Source: Betaproteobacteria bacterium
Lineage (GTDB): Bacteria > Pseudomonadota > Gammaproteobacteria > Burkholderiales > SG8-39
DNA: 64,000 nt
NCBI GenBank assembly: GCA_016713125.1
Contig: JADJPT010000001.1
Location: 62,001-126,000, forward strand
Reading direction: 5' to 3'
How positions within the stretch are numbered: position 1 is the stretch's first letter; every line of letters begins with the position of its first letter. Below are positions 60,223-64,000 of this stretch, in pieces. The notes beneath the pieces are model-generated. The model saw only the letters and a list, made by a program, of their open reading frames with translations. It was not told where the DNA came from and ran no database searches. The position numbers and the translations under genes were made by a program.

Positions 60223-61524
60223 ATGAGCCCCATCCTCCCGCTGCGGCATCCGCCACTGCCCGTCGCCCTGCTGGTCTGGGCGCTGGGCGCGGGCCTGTAT
60301 CTGATCGGCTTCTTCCACCGCGTTGCGCCGGCGGTCATCACGCGCGAACTGAGCGCCGAGTTCGCGCTGACCGCGGCGACCCTGGGCAATCTCTCGGCGC
60401 TGTACTTCTACACCTACGTAGGCATGCAGATCCCGACCGGCGTGCTGGTCGACCACTGGGGGCCGCGGCGCGTTCTTGCCGCGGGCGGCGTGCTGGCGGC
60501 CACCGGCACCCTGCTGTTCGCGCTCTCGCCGGCCTATGCGCTGGTCGGGCTCGGCCGACTGCTGATCGGCGCCGGCGTAGGCGTCGCCTTCGTCGCCATG
60601 CTCAAGCTGAGCACGGCCTGGGTGCATCCTTCGCGCTTTGCGCTGATCTCCGGTCTGGCGCTCGCCATGGGCGGCCTGGGCGGGGTCTGCGCCGGGGTGC
60701 CGTTGCGCATCGCCGTCGACGCCTTCGGCTGGCGCGCAGTGATGCTGGGCACCGCAGGCCTGACCGCGTTGCTGGCGGCGGCAACCTGGTGGCTGTTGCG
60801 CGACGACCCGCGCAGCCGGGGTTACGCGAGCTATGCGCCCGACGGCCTGCACGGCGCGCCGGCGCGCCCGCAGCACAGCATGCTGGGCGGCATCGGCGCA
60901 GTGCTGCGCATCCAGAACGTGTGGCTGATCTTCGTCGGTTGCGGTGCGATCACCGGTCCTGTGCTGGCCTTCGGCGGGCTGTGGGGCGTGCCCTTCCTGT
61001 CCACCCACTACGGCCTGAGCACCGCACAGGCGGCGCTGCTGACATCCCTGATGCTGGTCGCCTGGTCGGTCGGTAGCCCGCTGGCCGGTGGCATCTCCGA
61101 CCGGTTGCGCAGGCGCAAGTTGCCGCTGCTGGCCGGCGGCGTGCTGTGTGCGGTGATGTGGGCGGTACTGATCTACGTGCCCGGCCTGCCCTATGCGCTG
61201 CTGGTGGCCCTGCTGGCCGGCATCGGCCTGGCGTCCGGGGTGGTGGTGATCGGTTTCGCGTTCTGCAAGGAGTCGGCGCCGGCGCCGCTGGCCGGCACGG
61301 CCTCGGGGATCGCCAACATGGGCAACATGCTGGGCGGCATGGTCATGCAGCCGGCGATCGGCCTGCTGCTGGACGCGCGCTGGGGCGGGGCGCTCTCGGC
61401 CGGCGTGCGGGTGTACGACTTTTCCGCCTATGCCACCGGGTTCACGCTGATGCTGGCCTGGCTGGTCGCCGGACTGCTTGCCGTGGCCTTTGCGCGCGAG
61501 ACTCACGCGCGACAGCAGCCTTAG
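60223..61524 (+). CDS. MFS transporter
   Basis: This 433-residue major facilitator protein has 12 predicted helices and the loop 2-3 signature GVLVDHWGPRRVLAAGG. Helix 1 carries LYLIGFFHRVAPAVITREL, common in the nitrate/oxalate-like and D-galactonate-like MFS groups; the substrate is unknown. A TATAAT lies at 60207-60212, only 10 bases upstream of the ATG, and no ribosome site is visible. The mRNA may be nearly leaderless. It is divergent from metH. Confidence 0.87.
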   Translation: MSPILPLRHPPLPVALLVWALGAGLYLIGFFHRVAPAVITRELSAEFALTAATLGNLSALYFYTYVGMQIPTGVLVDHWGPRRVLAAGGVLAATGTLLFALSPAYALVGLGRLLIGAGVGVAFVAMLKLSTAWVHPSRFALISGLALAMGGLGGVCAGVPLRIAVDAFGWRAVMLGTAGLTALLAAATWWLLRDDPRSRGYASYAPDGLHGAPARPQHSMLGGIGAVLRIQNVWLIFVGCGAITGPVLAFGGLWGVPFLSTHYGLSTAQAALLTSLMLVAWSVGSPLAGGISDRLRRRKLPLLAGGVLCAVMWAVLIYVPGLPYALLVALLAGIGLASGVVVIGFAFCKESAPAPLAGTASGIANMGNMLGGMVMQPAIGLLLDARWGGALSAGVRVYDFSAYATGFTLMLAWLVAGLLAVAFARETHARQQP

Positions 61525-61620
61525 GCGGGCGATCCTGAACGTTAAACTGTTTCACCGCCACGCATTGACCGCAACGCCCGCTCAGGAGACCTTCTCGTCC
61601 CCGTCGCTCGTTGCGCAACC

Positions 61621-62082
61621 ATGGAGCCTGACTTGACCGACGCCCAGACTGGTTTCGAGTCCATCAGCGGACGCCACGCCTGCGAGGTGCAGTGGGGCGA
61701 TTGCGATCCAGCGGGCATCATCTTCTACCCGACCTATTTTCGTTGGTTCGACGCGGCTACCTGGGCGTTCTTCGCCGCGGTGGGCTATGGAGCCAGGCGC
61801 ATGCGTGCCGAGGGACTGGCCATGCCGCTGGTAAGCGCGAACTGCGAATTTCAGCGTCCGGCCGAACAGGGCGATCGCTGTGAAGTGCGCTCGAGGATCG
61901 TGCGCTTCGGCGGCAAGTCCTTCGTGGTCGAGCACGAGGTGGTGCGCGAGGACGGTGTGGTGCTGGCGCGCGGCAGCGAAACCCGCGTGTGGGGAAAACA
62001 CATCGCCGGACCCGGTTCCCCGATGAAGGGCCAGGTCATCGGTGAAGAGTTGAAAATGCTGTTCCAAAGGAGATCAGGATGA
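61621..62082 (+). CDS. 4-hydroxybenzoyl-CoA thioesterase-like hotdog protein
   Basis: This 153-residue hotdog-fold acyl-CoA thioesterase has VQWGDCDPAGIIFYPTYFRW, which matches the catalytic-aspartate motif of Pseudomonas 4-hydroxybenzoyl-CoA thioesterase (GDCDPAGI). A matching KSFVVEHEVV strand follows. It probably hydrolyses an aromatic or short acyl-CoA. It overlaps the following Bug-protein gene (ATGA) and is upstream of a Rieske oxygenase gene, so a role in aromatic acid catabolism is inferred. The 96-base gap from the MFS gene shows no clear promoter. Confidence 0.88.
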   Translation: MEPDLTDAQTGFESISGRHACEVQWGDCDPAGIIFYPTYFRWFDAATWAFFAAVGYGARRMRAEGLAMPLVSANCEFQRPAEQGDRCEVRSRIVRFGGKSFVVEHEVVREDGVVLARGSETRVWGKHIAGPGSPMKGQVIGEELKMLFQRRSG

Positions 62083-63104
62083 ACAGGAAGAACGGGAAAC
62101 ATGCCGAGCGTGGACAGTACAAAGCGGGGCGCGCACGCGCCGCCGCTGCCGTCGCCGCGCTGTCGCTGGCCGCCAGTATCGCAGCGCCGCAGTTCGCGCA
62201 GGCGCAGGCCTACCCGAACAAGCCGGTAAAAGTCATCGTGCCCTTCCCCGCCGGCGGTTCGGCCGATGTGCTGGCGCGCATCGTCGGCGAGAAGGTCTCC
62301 GCCAAGTGGGGCCAGCCGGTGGTGGTCGAGAACCGTGCCGGCGCCGGCGGCAACATCGGCGCCGAGGCCGTGTATCGCGCCGAGCCGGACGGCTACACCA
62401 TCCTGTCCAGCCCGCCGGGGCCGCTGTCGATCAACCTGAACCTTTACAAGTCGCTGGCCTACGATCCGCTGAAGTTCGTGCCGATCACCGTGCTCGCCAT
62501 CGTGCCGAACGTGATCACCGCGAAGATCGACCTGCCGGCCAATTCCGTGCGGGAGTTGATCGCCCATGCGAAGGCCAATCCGGGCAAGGTGGTGTACGCC
62601 TCGCAGGGCAACGGTTCGACCTCGCACCTGTCGGCACAGATGTTCGCCACCATGGCCGGCGTGGACCTGGTGCACATACCCTACAAGGGTGAAGGACCGG
62701 CATTGACCGACATCGTCGGCGGACGCGTGGACATGTTCATCGGCAACATCGCGGCGGCCCTGCGGTTCCAGCAGGCCGGCAAGGTCAAGTTCCTCGGCGT
62801 GGCCAGCACGCGCCGCAGCCCGGTGGCGCCGGACATCCCGACCGTGACGGAAGCCGGGCTGCCCGGTTTCGTCACCAGCGCCTGGTTCGCGATGGTCGCC
62901 CCACCCGGTACGCCGAACGCCATCGTCCAGCAGATCAACGGCGCGGTGGTCGAGGCCCTGAAGCTGCCGGACGTGCAGAAGCGCTACCTGGACCAGGGCG
63001 CCGAGCCGGTGGGCAACAGCAGCGCCGAGATGGCGGCGTTCGTGAAGGACGAGATGGCGCGCTGGCAGAAGGTGATCACCTCGGCCAACGTGACCCTGAA
63101 CTGA
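62079..63104 (+). CDS. Bug/TctC-family periplasmic solute-binding protein
   Basis: This 341-residue receptor of the Bug family has a long basic n-region (MNRKNGKHAERGQYKAGRAR) followed by a hydrophobic stretch and signal cleavage near AQA at residue 42. The mature start YPNKPVKVIVPFPAGGSADV contains the family ligand loop. The ATG at 62079 overlaps the thioesterase stop; later starts would cut the signal peptide. The neighbouring oxygenase suggests an aromatic carboxylate ligand, which is inference. Confidence 0.92.
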   Translation: MNRKNGKHAERGQYKAGRARAAAAVAALSLAASIAAPQFAQAQAYPNKPVKVIVPFPAGGSADVLARIVGEKVSAKWGQPVVVENRAGAGGNIGAEAVYRAEPDGYTILSSPPGPLSINLNLYKSLAYDPLKFVPITVLAIVPNVITAKIDLPANSVRELIAHAKANPGKVVYASQGNGSTSHLSAQMFATMAGVDLVHIPYKGEGPALTDIVGGRVDMFIGNIAAALRFQQAGKVKFLGVASTRRSPVAPDIPTVTEAGLPGFVTSAWFAMVAPPGTPNAIVQQINGAVVEALKLPDVQKRYLDQGAEPVGNSSAEMAAFVKDEMARWQKVITSANVTLN

Positions 63105-63116
63105 GGCCCCCGGCCG

Positions 63117-64000
63117 ATGAGCAATACTGACACTTGCGCCGGCAACACCCATGCTGGCAGCGGCTGGTCGGGCGGATTGCTGACACGCATCCCGTTCTCG
63201 GTGTACCAGGACGAGGCCGTCTACCGCAGCGAACTGCAGCGCGTATTCGAAGGGCCGGTGTGGAATTTCCTCGGCCTGGAGGCTGAACTGCCGGAAACCG
63301 GCAGCTTCAAGAGCACTTTCATCGGCGCGATGCCGGTGATCGTGTCGCGCGACGCCGACGGCGAGATCTACGCCTTCGAGAACAGGTGCGTGCACCGCGG
63401 CGCACTGATCTGCCTGGAGGATTCCGGCAAGGTGCGCGACTTCCAGTGCGTGTACCACGCCTGGACCTACGACCTGCAGGGCAACCTCAAGGGCGTGGCA
63501 TTCAAGGACGGGGTGAACGGCCAGGGCGGCATGCCCGAGTCTTTCTGCATGGAGTCACACGGACCGCGCAAGCTGCGCACGGCCACGCTGTGCGGCCTGG
63601 TGTTCGGCAGCCTGTCTGACGAGGTGCCGCCGCTGGAAGAGTACCTCGGTGAGGAGATCGTTTCGCGCATCGAACGCGTGCTCGGCAAGCCGGTGGAGAT
63701 CATCGGCAGTTTCACGCAGGCGCTGCCCAACAACTGGAAGCTGTACATGGAGAACGTCAAGGACTCCTACCATGCAAGCCTGCTGCACATGTTCTTCACC
63801 ACCTTCCGGCTCAACCGCCTGAACCAGCGCGGCGGCATCATCGTCAGCGAATCCGGCGGCCACCACGTGAGCTGGTCGGCGATCGACAAGGAGGCGCTGA
63901 AGAAAGCCGACGTAAAGGCCGATGCGGCCTACAGCGAGCAGGGCATACGCGCCGAGCACGAAGGCTATCGGCTGGCCGACGCCAGCATGCTGGACGGCGC
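63117..64000 (+). CDS. Rieske non-haem iron oxygenase, alpha subunit (partial)
   Basis: This is the catalytic subunit of an aromatic-ring-hydroxylating oxygenase, cut by the right edge after about 294 codons. The Rieske [2Fe-2S] ligands are C91 and H93 (CVHRGALIC) and C111 and H114 (CVYHAW). The mononuclear iron site shows D216, H219 and H224 in ENVKDSYHASLLH. These motifs recall the salicylate 5-hydroxylase/anthranilate dioxygenase (NagG/AndAc) group. It starts 12 bases after the Bug gene. A beta subunit, ferredoxin and reductase should lie beyond the window if it is complete. Confidence 0.9.
   Translation, partial: MSNTDTCAGNTHAGSGWSGGLLTRIPFSVYQDEAVYRSELQRVFEGPVWNFLGLEAELPETGSFKSTFIGAMPVIVSRDADGEIYAFENRCVHRGALICLEDSGKVRDFQCVYHAWTYDLQGNLKGVAFKDGVNGQGGMPESFCMESHGPRKLRTATLCGLVFGSLSDEVPPLEEYLGEEIVSRIERVLGKPVEIIGSFTQALPNNWKLYMENVKDSYHASLLHMFFTTFRLNRLNQRGGIIVSESGGHHVSWSAIDKEALKKADVKADAAYSEQGIRAEHEGYRLADASMLDG

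Overview
The window is GC-rich chromosomal DNA from a betaproteobacterium, most likely of Burkholderiales/Alcaligenaceae type. The evidence is the replication-origin gene order (rpmH-dnaA-dnaN-gyrB), the order def-fmt-rsmB-DUF4390-ntrY-ntrX-trkA-trkH and topB-smg-dprA-LysM, and two Bug/TctC-type solute-binding proteins, a family greatly expanded in these bacteria. Genes left of about 27.0 kb are nearly all on the minus strand and dnaA-dnaN-gyrB are on the plus strand, as expected for bidirectional replication starting near dnaA. No rRNA, tRNA, CRISPR array or insertion sequence was seen.

Layout. 1-5.8 kb: ATP synthase operon (atpI-B-E-F-H-A-G-D, atpD cut by the window edge). 5.8-10.1 kb: parB, parA, rsmG, mnmG, with two parS sites just upstream of mnmG. 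10.2-23.2 kb: a metabolic block sitting between mnmG and mnmE, which are close neighbours in many proteobacteria. It holds a Bug protein, two divergent enolase-superfamily enzymes, an MFS carrier, a TAXI-TRAP transporter, a class III aminotransferase, GTP-type PEP carboxykinase and an AbrB-family membrane protein. 23.2-32.3 kb: mnmE, yidC, yidD, rnpA, rpmH, then dnaA, the candidate oriC, dnaN and gyrB. 32.4-37.8 kb: topoisomerase III, smg, dprA and a LysM protein (minus strand). 37.9-48.1 kb: def, fmt, rsmB, DUF4390, an NtrY/NtrX-like two-component system, trkA, trkH and a very small G3E-like P-loop protein. 48.3-50.9 kb: a P2A-type cation ATPase. 51.0-55.45 kb: a compact minus-strand operon (MarR regulator, flavin reductase, HpaB-type monooxygenase, enamidase-like amidohydrolase, DUF1185 protein) that looks like an undescribed ring-opening catabolic pathway. 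55.5-60.2 kb: DUF1330, DUF423 and cobalamin-dependent methionine synthase, the last preceded by a leader that can form competing terminator and antiterminator helices. 60.2-64 kb: MFS carrier, hotdog thioesterase, Bug protein and the start of a Rieske oxygenase alpha subunit, suggesting aromatic acid metabolism.

Nine genes (TRAP permease, pckG, AbrB, rsmB, trkA, trkH, P-type ATPase, flavin reductase, metH) are interrupted by one-base indels. Restoring the frame gives a family-typical length each time, so assembly or sequencing error is the leading explanation. The two results most worth a second look are the metH leader and the MarR/HpaB/enamidase-like operon.
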